Origin: Oscillospiraceae bacterium
Lineage (GTDB): Bacteria; Bacillota; Clostridia; Oscillospirales; Ruminococcaceae
Direction: 5' to 3'
Length of the DNA stretch: 32,476 bases
Assembly: GCA_018110905.1 (NCBI GenBank)
Contig: JAGBAZ010000017.1
Span: forward strand, 1-32,476
The translations under genes and the position numbers were made by a program. Each line of letters opens with the position of its first letter. Positions within the stretch are counted from its first letter, which is position 1. The notes under the pieces were generated by a model. It was not told the DNA's origin and did not search any database. It saw only the letters and a list, made by a program, of their open reading frames with translations. Below are positions 9,104 through 15,958 of this stretch, one piece after another.

Positions 9104-9977
9104 GAGTTTTTCCGGATTCCATCCGGTAGTAAACCTTGCTTTTTTTGTGGCTGTTCTCGGAACAACAATGTTTATAATGAACCCGATTTATCTGGTGATT
9201 TCGATTTTGAGTTCATGCACATATCTTGCATATCTTAAAGGCGGAAAGGGATTTTTTCAGCAGGCGTTTTACCTTGTTCCGATACTTTTTATGATGGCTA
9301 TAATAAACCCGATTTTTAACCATGAAGGAGTAACGGTTCTCTTTTATCTGCATAATGATAACCCTGTTACATTGGAAGCAGCACTTTTTGGAATTGCATC
9401 AGCAACCATGATGGGAGCATCGATAGTTTGGTTCAACTGCTGCAACACTGTATTTACTTCCGATAAAATAATATATCTTTTCGGAAGAATCATACCGGCA
9501 ATGTCCCTTTTGATTTCCATGACTCTTCGTTTTGTGCCGAGATTCATGAACTACCTGCAGAATGTCATGCGTGTCCAAAAAGGACTTCACCAGCCAAAAA
9601 ATACAAAAGAAAAATTAAGACAGGCACTTTTTGCTTTTTCAGCAACCGTAAGCTGGGCAATGGAACAATCGATAATCTCTGCTGATTCAATGAAAAGCAG
9701 AGGATTCGGTTCTGCTGGAAGAACGGCATATTCGATATATATTTTTGAAAAAAGAGATGCGGCAACTTTGATTTGCCTGACACTGCTTGTGCTGGGAACA
9801 GTGATACCATGTGTTTTGGGATATACGGCATGGACTTATTATCCGAATTTTTCGGGAGAACTTTTTGGTGCTGCGCAGTTTACGGGCTATTTCTGTTACT
9901 GCGGAATGTGTCTTTTGCCGCTTATTATTGATTTGACGGAGGAAAGAAAATGGAACTCTTTAAGATCCAAAATTTGA
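9093..9977 (+). CDS. ECF transporter transmembrane (T) component, CbiQ/EcfT family
   Basis: This 294-residue integral membrane protein has about five or six hydrophobic helices. It has EcfT-type cytoplasmic motifs: a long amphipathic coupling region around residues 145-205 with R-F-V-P-R-F, followed by A-D-S-M-K-S-R-G-F-G (the A-R-G signature region, here S-R-G). EcfT converts ATPase movement into toppling of the S-component. The start overlaps the DUF4430 gene by 11 bases and the end overlaps the ATPase/S gene by 28 bases, so the three are very likely made together. In older SEED naming this resembles CbrV of the predicted cobalamin ECF transporter; that assignment rests on gene order, not on a search. 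Confidence 0.87.
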   Translation: MKNESFSGFHPVVNLAFFVAVLGTTMFIMNPIYLVISILSSCTYLAYLKGGKGFFQQAFYLVPILFMMAIINPIFNHEGVTVLFYLHNDNPVTLEAALFGIASATMMGASIVWFNCCNTVFTSDKIIYLFGRIIPAMSLLISMTLRFVPRFMNYLQNVMRVQKGLHQPKNTKEKLRQALFAFSATVSWAMEQSIISADSMKSRGFGSAGRTAYSIYIFEKRDAATLICLTLLVLGTVIPCVLGYTAWTYYPNFSGELFGAAQFTGYFCYCGMCLLPLIIDLTEERKWNSLRSKI

Positions 9978-12577
9978 GTTTTACATATCCGGAACAGGAA
10001 GAGCGTGTTCTTAATGATGTATCCATAACGCTTAATCAAGGAGATTTTGCGGTTCTTGCAGGTTCTTCCGGATGCGGAAAATCAACGCTTTTAAGACAGC
10101 TTAAAACAGTTCTTGCACCTCATGGTGACCGAAAAGGTGAAATACTTTATAACGGAATTCCGATAGACAGTATAGATTCAAAGACCCAGGCGGCAAAAAT
10201 CGGTTTTGTTCTCCAGGATCCGGACAGCCAAATAGTTACGGATAAAGTCTGGCATGAACTCGCTTTCGGTCTTGAAAGCCTTGGAGTAAATAATACCGAG
10301 ATAAGAGGCCGCGTTGCAGAAATGGCGAGCTTTTTTGGAATCCAGACATGGTTTCATATGGAAGTCACTCAGCTTTCCGGAGGACAGAAACAGCTTCTTA
10401 ACCTTGCTTCAATAATGGTTCTCCAGCCGGATATACTTATCCTTGATGAACCCACAAGCCAGCTTGACCCGATTGCGGCTACAGATTTTCTTGAAACCAT
10501 CGGCAGAATAAACAGAGAGCTCGGAACAACGATCCTTATTTGTGAGCACCGTCTTGAAGACGTTATTCCCATGGCAAACAGACTGGTTATACTCGATAAG
10601 GGAAAAGTTATTGCGGACGATAAACCGGAAAAATCTTTTGAGATTCTGAGGAACCTTAAGCATCCTATGCTCCATTCAATGCCTGCCCATATGAGAATTT
10701 GGAGCGTCCTTGATTGGAAAACTCCGTGTCCCCTTACTGCCAGCGACGGCAGGAATGCTCTTTCCGAATGGGCGGAGGAAAATGAACTGCTCCCAGTCCC
10801 GGAAAGGAAAGGAAGGGAACATACTGAAGAACCGAGAATTATGCTTGATGAAGTATGGTTCCGTTATGAAAAAGAAAGCCCGGATATTCTGAAAAGCGTT
10901 TCGCTGAAAGCATATTCCGGGGAACTTTTCTGTATTCTCGGCGGAAACGGAACGGGTAAAAGTACGATGCTTTCTCTTTTAAGCGGACTTCGCAAGCCGT
11001 ACCGCGGAAAAACAAAAGGCATTGATGAAGGAATTGCGGCTCTTCCGCAGAACCCGCAGATGCTTTTGGTAAAAAAGAATCTGCGCGAAGATTTGCTTTC
11101 TGTTTTCCCGGATAAAAAGATTGAAGAGGTTGCGGATAAAATCAGCGAGATGGTAAGCCTTTGCCGCCTTGAAGGACTTCTTGACCGACACCCTTACGAC
11201 CTTTCTGGCGGCGAACAGCAGCGTGCTGCTCTTGCGAAGGTTCTTCTTCAGAATCCGAATGTTCTGCTCCTTGATGAGCCTACAAAAGGCGTTGACAACG
11301 ATTTTAAGATAGTGTTTGCGCAGATACTTAAGGAACTTACCGCAAGCGGAGTTTGTATTATAATGGTCAGCCATGATGTGGAATTCTGTGCTTCCTATGC
11401 GGACAGGTGCGGACTTTTCTTTGATGGGAATGTTGTAACGATGGACGCTCCGCAGCCTTTCTTTGCGGGAAAAAGCTTCTATACAACAACTACCAACAGA
11501 ATGGCAAGACATCTTCTTCCCAATGCGGTAACGCCGGAAGATGTTATCATAAGCTGCGGAGGAAAAGTTGAAGAACAAAAACCTCCGAAACGTTCCGGAA
11601 AAATAGATATAATGCCGCCGGAAGAAAGAAAACCGGAAAAGCTTCCGTTTTGGAGAAAAATCCTCGGAATTGTTTCCGGCACTTCTGCTATGGGGCTTTT
11701 GCTTTATGCAACTATTGCGCTGGATTTAAGCCAGCTTTACAGCGGAACGGATTTCATTAAAAATTACGCCTGGCTTTATATTCTTATGTTCCTTTTCTTC
11801 GGAATATTTGTGGCATCAATAAGCCGCAAAGCTCCTCCGAGAGAGCAGAAACTCATGAAAGGGAAGCTCAGCAAAAGAACAAAAGCAACAATTCTTTTTT
11901 CTTTGATTGCAATTCCGCTTACAATTGCGGCAGGATTTATGATAGACGGCGGCCGCCGATATATGATAATCTCGTTTTTGATTATTTTTGAAACAATGCT
12001 TCCGTTTTTTCTTGTTTTCGAAGGAAGAAAACCGCAGGCAAGGGAACTTATTATCCTTTCGGTTTTAAGTGCGCTTGCAATCGGAGGAAGAGCTGTGTTC
12101 TTCGCTTTGCCCGGTTTTAAACCGGTTGCGTCAATGATTATTCTCACAGGCGTTGCATTCGGTGCAGAAGCAGGTTTTATGGTTGGGGCGATGACAATGT
12201 TCTGTTCGAACGTACTCTTCGGACAAGGCCCCTGGACGCCCTGGCAGATGTTTGCAATGGGAGTAATAGGACTCCTTTCCGGAATTTTGTTCAGAAAAGG
12301 TATTCTCAACCGTGACAGATTCAGCCTTGCGGTTTTTGGTTCTCTTTGCGTTATGATTATCTACGGCGGAATAATGAATCCCGCTTCTATCCTTATGTAT
12401 TATGAAAATCCCACATGGGAAATGATTCTCACCGCATACATAACTGGCGTTCCTGCTGATGCGATCCATGCCCTTGCAACATTCCTTTTCCTCTGGTTCC
12501 TTTCTGAACCGATGCTTGAAAAGCTTGATAGGGTAAAGGTAAAATACGGGCTTATCGAAAAAGACTCTCACACTTAA
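9950..12577 (+). CDS. ECF transporter fusion: two ATPase (A) domains plus a substrate-binding S component
   Basis: One 875-residue polypeptide carries three ECF parts. ABC ATPase 1 (1-245) has Walker A G-S-S-G-C-G-K-S-T (38-46), signature L-S-G-G-Q (142-146), Walker B L-I-L-D-E-P (163-168) and switch His200. ATPase 2 (295-510) has Walker A G-G-N-G-T-G-K-S-T (331-339), L-S-G-G-E-Q-Q (418-424), L-L-L-D-E-P (439-444) and His475. A linker leads to about nine hydrophobic segments (575-850), including G-F-K-P-V-A-S and F-G-Q-G-P-W-T-P-W-Q-M, typical of one S-component family. Duplicated ATPases (CbrU) and S-components of this kind (CbrT) are described for predicted cobalamin ECF systems; carrying all three in one chain is the unusual point. 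Start ATG 9950 has GGAGG upstream, inside the EcfT gene. The inferred role is ATP-driven uptake of the ligand bound by the two lipoproteins. Confidence 0.85.
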   Translation: MELFKIQNLSFTYPEQEERVLNDVSITLNQGDFAVLAGSSGCGKSTLLRQLKTVLAPHGDRKGEILYNGIPIDSIDSKTQAAKIGFVLQDPDSQIVTDKVWHELAFGLESLGVNNTEIRGRVAEMASFFGIQTWFHMEVTQLSGGQKQLLNLASIMVLQPDILILDEPTSQLDPIAATDFLETIGRINRELGTTILICEHRLEDVIPMANRLVILDKGKVIADDKPEKSFEILRNLKHPMLHSMPAHMRIWSVLDWKTPCPLTASDGRNALSEWAEENELLPVPERKGREHTEEPRIMLDEVWFRYEKESPDILKSVSLKAYSGELFCILGGNGTGKSTMLSLLSGLRKPYRGKTKGIDEGIAALPQNPQMLLVKKNLREDLLSVFPDKKIEEVADKISEMVSLCRLEGLLDRHPYDLSGGEQQRAALAKVLLQNPNVLLLDEPTKGVDNDFKIVFAQILKELTASGVCIIMVSHDVEFCASYADRCGLFFDGNVVTMDAPQPFFAGKSFYTTTTNRMARHLLPNAVTPEDVIISCGGKVEEQKPPKRSGKIDIMPPEERKPEKLPFWRKILGIVSGTSAMGLLLYATIALDLSQLYSGTDFIKNYAWLYILMFLFFGIFVASISRKAPPREQKLMKGKLSKRTKATILFSLIAIPLTIAAGFMIDGGRRYMIISFLIIFETMLPFFLVFEGRKPQARELIILSVLSALAIGGRAVFFALPGFKPVASMIILTGVAFGAEAGFMVGAMTMFCSNVLFGQGPWTPWQMFAMGVIGLLSGILFRKGILNRDRFSLAVFGSLCVMIIYGGIMNPASILMYYENPTWEMILTAYITGVPADAIHALATFLFLWFLSEPMLEKLDRVKVKYGLIEKDSHT

Positions 12578-12601
12578 GAAACAATTAACAGGAGAAATAA
12601 C

Positions 12602-13096
12602 ATGGAACCAATAATCAAAGAAGAAAATAAAATATATGCCATCGGATATTCTTATGCCACCGATTGGCCGAAACTCTGCCGAACTGTTGACAGAGCCGCC
12701 TATTGGTCTGTTACTGATTTTTCAAATATGGATCAATCTGCTTATGCGAAAATAGAGGATAAAAACGGAGAAGAGATTGCGTTCTGGCTCTGCAAAGAAA
12801 CGGGCGATTTTGAAATGCGTTTCTTTTTCGGTAAAAGGGTGGAATGTATAGGAAACGTGCCGAACGGTATGGAAGCACTTGAAATTCCTGCGGCAAAATA
12901 TGCAGTTTTTACTCTGGATTCAAAACTTACCGATGTCGGTGAGAGTGCTTATGTTCAGGAAATCAAGAATTTGTGGCAGTATATTTTTGAGGAATGGTTT
13001 CCCCAAAGCGGTTATCGTCACGATGATATGAAATGCAATTTTGAAGTATATTCCGGAGACGTGATGCAGATTTATGTACCTGTCTGCAAAAAATAA
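12602..13096 (+). CDS. GyrI-like (AraC effector-binding-type) small-molecule-binding protein
   Basis: This 164-residue soluble protein has AGGAG at 12590-12594 before ATG 12602. The strand pattern and a late segment (I-P-A-A-K-Y-A-V-F-T, then W-Q-Y-I-F-E-E-W-F-P-Q-S-G-Y) are characteristic of GyrI-like/SHS2-fold domains. These bind hydrophobic small molecules and often form the effector domain of AraC-family regulators, but no DNA-binding domain is present here. The gene starts 24 bases after the transporter gene and ends just before a strong terminator, so it is probably the last gene of the same transcript. It could sense or buffer the imported ligand or an unrelated compound; the sequence does not decide this. 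Confidence 0.75.
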   Translation: MEPIIKEENKIYAIGYSYATDWPKLCRTVDRAAYWSVTDFSNMDQSAYAKIEDKNGEEIAFWLCKETGDFEMRFFFGKRVECIGNVPNGMEALEIPAAKYAVFTLDSKLTDVGESAYVQEIKNLWQYIFEEWFPQSGYRHDDMKCNFEVYSGDVMQIYVPVCKK

Positions 13097-13140
13097 GGAT
13101 TTATTGAAAAGATAATTCTTCCTTTATATAGTTTCCACAC

Positions 13141-13183
13141 AAAGGAAAAGAACCTCGTTTTTATAACGGGGTTCTTTTCCTTT
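13141..13183 (+). terminator. Strong intrinsic terminator closing the transporter gene cluster
   Basis: A 19-bp stem (13141-13159 paired with 13165-13183, one G-T wobble) has a 5-base loop. The left arm is A-rich and the right arm ends in TTCTTTTCCTTT, so it can act after the GyrI-like gene and possibly in both directions. Confidence 0.85.
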
Positions 13184-13338
13184 CAGGAGAAAATAATTAC
13201 CATGACCGTTTTTGCTGTTAGTTTTTCCAAAGTTGCTGAACATGCTTAATTCGAGTGAAATATCGAAAATATAGGACTATTATATAATCAATCTGTCAGA
13301 ACCATTAAATGCACAAATTTCCTTTTTAGACTGCAACA

Positions 13339-13374
13339 GAAAAAGAGCCTTGCAAATTTGCAAGGCTCTTTTTC
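13339..13374. terminator. Bidirectional terminator, perfect 36-base palindrome
   Basis: An exact palindrome has arms at 13339-13356 and 13357-13374, starting GAAAAAGAGCC and ending GGCTCTTTTTC. It carries A-runs and T-runs on both sides. It lies eight bases from the stop of the minus-strand retropepsin-like gene, so it most likely ends that transcript and also blocks read-through from the left. Confidence 0.85.
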
Positions 13375-13382
13375 GTTATAAA

Positions 13383-13823
13383 TTAAAAAGTATTTAAGAT
13401 ATTGTTTGAATCGAAAATAGGCTCATTTTTTGGTGGTATTCTAAAAGCAAACTCGACAATGTTATTGTAGTTTCTTACTTCAAAGTCACCTCTTGATATA
13501 ATATCCATACCAATAACAATGTCCACTTCTTTTTCAGAAAGGTCGGCATTTTGTACTTCTACATCGCGGAAAGTTATTTCATCAGAAAGGGAAATACTTA
13601 TTGAGTAGATAGCAGATTCGAATATTTTATCTTTAGAAACTATTTTAGTTTTGCTTTTTTGTAATGGATTTATCATCTTAATGATATCGTCGGATATGAG
13701 AGTTTGTTCGAAATTTTTATCCCAAAGGGCCTTAACAGACATCATACTGCCTTCACCGCCTATTGCGATATAGGATTCCAAAGCTTTTCCGGGTTCATTA
13801 AAATGAGAAACTATATAACTCAT
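13383..13823 (-). CDS. Retropepsin-like aspartic-protease-fold protein lacking the DTG motif
   Basis: This 146-residue protein begins at ATG 13823 with AGGAG upstream. The late segment V-D-I-V-I-G-M-D-I-I-S-R-G-D-F, ending V-E-F-A-F-R-I-P-P, matches small bacterial retropepsin-like proteins, in which this hydrophobic loop precedes the last strands. In those proteins an earlier segment reads A-L-W-D-T-G-A-T-x-S; here it is A-L-W-D-K-N-F-E-Q-T, so Asp35 remains but the Thr and Gly of the catalytic triad are Lys36 and Asn37. The length is normal for the family and there is no frameshift, so the gene appears intact but probably not proteolytic. It has its own promoter (13853-13881) and terminator, and so is a single-gene unit. 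Confidence 0.7.
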   Translation of the reverse strand: MSYIVSHFNEPGKALESYIAIGGEGSMMSVKALWDKNFEQTLISDDIIKMINPLQKSKTKIVSKDKIFESAIYSISISLSDEITFRDVEVQNADLSEKEVDIVIGMDIISRGDFEVRNYNNIVEFAFRIPPKNEPIFDSNNILNTF

Positions 13824-13852
13824 AAAATGCTCCTATATAATAATGTATATAT

Positions 13853-13881
13853 ATTTTACCTTTTATTTAAAATAAAGTCAA
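13853..13881 (-). promoter_or_regulatory. Promoter of the retropepsin-like gene
   Basis: On the minus strand, TTGACT (13876-13881) and TAAAAT (13853-13858) are 17 bases apart, about 30 bases before the ATG and just before the AGGAG ribosome site. This is a good sigma-A-type match. Confidence 0.75.
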
Positions 13882-13898
13882 ATTTATTGTATATGGAT

Positions 13899-13933
13899 AC
13901 AGCCCTGCCCGGTGGTAGAGCAGGGCTGTTTTT
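13899..13933 (+). terminator. Orphan + strand intrinsic terminator
   Basis: A perfect 10-bp stem (ACAGCCCTGC at 13899-13908, GCAGGGCTGT at 13920-13929) has an 11-base loop and is followed by a T-run. No + strand gene lies upstream before the 13339-13374 terminator, so it either serves an unrecognised antisense or small transcript or is a relic. Confidence 0.75.
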
Positions 13934-13960
13934 ATGCACCTCTATTTTTAAGGATTAAAA

Positions 13961-14032
13961 GAAACCAGACAGGTTAGTATTCGGGTGGGAACGAATACTT
14001 AGAGCGATAAAAATAAATCAATCAGTGGTTTC
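13961..14032. repeat. Nested inverted repeat, possible structured site
   Basis: The outer arms are GAAACCA (13961-13967) and TGGTTTC (14026-14032). The inner arms are AGTATTCG (13976-13983) and CGAATACT (13992-13999) around an 8-base loop. It lies upstream of the polymerase promoter, so it is not in that gene's leader. A recombination site, a small RNA or chance are all possible. Confidence 0.4.
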
Positions 14033-14120
14033 TATAAAATATAACTATGAATTAAAATAAGTGCAACAAAAATTATTTGATGGGACAAAAATGGTAGGAG
14101 GGGAAAATATATCAACAAAA

Positions 14121-14162
14121 AAGAACATATGTTCTTGACTTTGCAATTTTTGGATATATAAT
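14121..14162 (+). promoter_or_regulatory. SOS promoter with LexA-type box
   Basis: AAGAACATATGTTCTT at 14121-14136 is a perfect palindrome containing GAACATATGTTC, the core of the bacillar/clostridial LexA (DinR) box. It overlaps the -35 TTGACT (14135-14140); TATAAT (14157-14162) follows after 16 bases. LexA bound here would block polymerase, so the downstream Y-family polymerase is expected to be DNA-damage-induced. Confidence 0.88.
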
Positions 14163-14201
14163 GAGATTAGGGAATACTAAAATCGGAAGGGAGCGGGGTT
14201 T

Positions 14202-15728
14202 ATGGAGAAGGAAAAGACATATCTTTGCATAGACCTCAAGTCCTTTTATGCTTCGGTGGAGTGCGTCGAAAGAGGATTGGATCCTTTGACTACTAACCTT
14301 GTGGTGGCGGATAAATCCAGGACGGAAAAGACCATCTGCCTTGCGGTTTCGCCTTCGATGAAAGCAAAGGGCGTTCCGAGCAGACCGAGACTTTTTGAAG
14401 TTATCCAGAAGGTCAAATGGGTGAACGCAGAGAGATTGAGAAAAACGCCCGGTAAGATGTTTGCAGGAAAGTCCTTTCATGCGATTGAATTGGAAAAGAA
14501 CCCTCAGTTGGAACTCGATTATATAGTTGCACCGCCGAGGATGGCATTATACATTGAATACAGCACCCGAATTTACAACATCTATCTCAAGTATATTGCT
14601 CCGGAAGATATCCATGTTTACTCCATAGATGAGGTGTTCATAGACCTTACACCATACTTGCCTCACTCTGCGCTCAATGCGCATGACTTTGCTATGACTA
14701 TGATAAGAGACGTGCTCAAGACCACGGGAATAACAGCAACGGCAGGTATTGGAACGAATATGTACCTTGCGAAGGTGGCTATGGATATAGTCGCAAAGAA
14801 GATGCCGGCTGATAAAGACGGAGTAAGGATAGCGGAACTGGATGAGGAAAGCTACCGCAGGAAGCTTTGGAACCACCGACCGCTTACTGATTTCTGGAGA
14901 ATAGGCCATGGCTATGCTCAAAAACTGGAAGCAAACGGAATGTTTACAATGGGAGATGTTGCCCGGTGCTCAATCGGTGCTCCCGATGATTACTATAACG
15001 AAGAATTGCTCTATAAACTCTTCGGAGTAAATGCGGAGCTGCTCATAGACCATGCTTGGGGCTGGGAACCCTGCACAATTGCTGAAATAAAGGCATACAG
15101 ACCGGAAAACAACAGCCTTGGTTCCGGTCAGGTGCTTCAGCGGCCATATAAATACGATGAAACCCGGCTCATAATCAAAGAGATGGCGGATCTTCTTGCT
15201 CTTGATTTGGTGGAGAAAGGACTTGTCACGGATCAGATTGTGCTCACTGTTGGATATGATATTGAAAATCTTGCCGATGATAACAGCGCAAACAGCTACA
15301 AAGGTGAGATCAAAACCGACTATTACGGAAGGAAGGTTCCAAAACATGCTCACGGAACAGCCAACATCCGAAAGTTTACTTCCTCATCGAAACTGATAAC
15401 GGAAACCGTGCTCAAACTCTTTGATGATATTGTCGATAAAAGCCTTTTGGCAAGAAGAGTAAACATTGTCGCCTGCCACGTTATACAGGAAAGCAGCCTT
15501 CGAGAAGAAAAGCCTTTTCAGCAACTCAATTTCTTCGAAGATTTTGCGGCAAAAGAAGAAAAACTGGCAAAAGAAAAAGCTGCTTTTGATAAAGAAAAGC
15601 GGCAGCAGAAAGCGATTGCGGAGATAAAAAAGCGTTATGGCAAAAATGCCATTCTCAAAGGATTTAACTTCGAGGAAGGCGGCATGACCATAGAAAGAAA
15701 TGGACAGATAGGTGGGCACAAAGCATAA
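14202..15728 (+). CDS. Y-family translesion DNA polymerase (UmuC/DinB-like)
   Basis: This 508-residue protein starts at ATG 14202 after AAGGGAG. The N-terminal catalytic motif C-I-D-L-K-S-F-Y-A-S-V-E gives Asp11, and Y-S-I-D-E-V-F-I-D-L-T gives Asp143 and Glu144, the metal-binding acidic residues. A helix-hairpin-helix region (about 225-260) and a little-finger domain (about 290-430) follow, then a Lys/Glu-rich coiled tail. These enzymes copy damaged templates at the replication fork. The promoter carries a LexA-type box, and a small Cys-rich gene and a YolD-like gene follow, the usual company of Firmicute UmuC/UvrX proteins on mobile elements. Whether it belongs to the conjugative element or to the chromosome is unresolved; the mobile-element form is more likely. 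Confidence 0.93.
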   Translation: MEKEKTYLCIDLKSFYASVECVERGLDPLTTNLVVADKSRTEKTICLAVSPSMKAKGVPSRPRLFEVIQKVKWVNAERLRKTPGKMFAGKSFHAIELEKNPQLELDYIVAPPRMALYIEYSTRIYNIYLKYIAPEDIHVYSIDEVFIDLTPYLPHSALNAHDFAMTMIRDVLKTTGITATAGIGTNMYLAKVAMDIVAKKMPADKDGVRIAELDEESYRRKLWNHRPLTDFWRIGHGYAQKLEANGMFTMGDVARCSIGAPDDYYNEELLYKLFGVNAELLIDHAWGWEPCTIAEIKAYRPENNSLGSGQVLQRPYKYDETRLIIKEMADLLALDLVEKGLVTDQIVLTVGYDIENLADDNSANSYKGEIKTDYYGRKVPKHAHGTANIRKFTSSSKLITETVLKLFDDIVDKSLLARRVNIVACHVIQESSLREEKPFQQLNFFEDFAAKEEKLAKEKAAFDKEKRQQKAIAEIKKRYGKNAILKGFNFEEGGMTIERNGQIGGHKA

Positions 15729-15751
15729 TATAATGACCGGGAGGCTTTACC

Positions 15752-15958
15752 ATGTTAGTGAAAAGGTTCCTGGGGATAATTTTTGGGGATAGTAAAGAAT
15801 ACAGAGAGGAGCAGAAAAAGTACGAGGGTCTGCCTAAAGGTTGTTGGCACTGTGAACTTCTGGGAATCTGCCGCAGACCGAAAGAGCAGGGTTGGAAATG
15901 TTATCACGGTTGCATGATCCTAAATGCACAAAGAAAACGGGGTGATTCGGATGAATGA
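15752..15958 (+). CDS. Small Cys-rich protein between polymerase and YolD genes
   Basis: This 68-residue protein has ATG 15752 preceded by GGGAGG. It starts 23 bases after the polymerase stop and overlaps the YolD start by eight bases, so it is clearly a member of the operon. The N-terminus has a short hydrophobic patch (L-V-K-R-F-L-G-I-I-F). The second half has five cysteines (C-W-H-C, then C in G-I-C, K-C and G-C) and nearby His residues, suggestive of metal binding. I do not recognise a named family. From context it may be an accessory factor of damage-induced replication; this is inference. Confidence 0.75.
   Translation: MLVKRFLGIIFGDSKEYREEQKKYEGLPKGCWHCELLGICRRPKEQGWKCYHGCMILNAQRKRGDSDE

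Larger units (their letters stand above)
13097..13382. other. Non-coding gap with two terminators and a possible gene-start relic
   Basis: This 286-base gap holds the terminator at 13141-13183 and the palindromic terminator at 13339-13374. It also holds an isolated AGGAGA (13185-13190) followed by ATG 13202, a 15-codon reading frame ending at 13249. No longer protein is encoded. The A/T-rich stretch 13250-13320 has a TATAAT-like string, but I saw no clear -35 partner. Confidence 0.5.
13824..14201. other. 378-base non-coding stretch between the retropepsin-like and polymerase genes
   Basis: It holds, in order: the minus-strand promoter of the retropepsin-like gene, a + strand hairpin terminator (13899-13933), a nested inverted repeat (13961-14032), an A/T-rich spacer, and the SOS promoter of the polymerase gene (14121-14162). 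No protein longer than about 20 residues with a credible start was found. This is a plausible host/element junction, but no direct repeat was identified. Confidence 0.5.

Noticed and set aside
13886..13933. tRNA-like look of the GGTGGTAGAGCAGGGCTG string
   Set aside because: Only a D-arm-like word occurs. There is no acceptor, anticodon or T-arm, and the stem is explained as a terminator.
14091..14168. Orphan AGGAGGGG and a 15-codon frame before the LexA box
   Set aside because: No proper start codon at the right spacing, and the frame ends inside the promoter; probably chance in purine-rich sequence.
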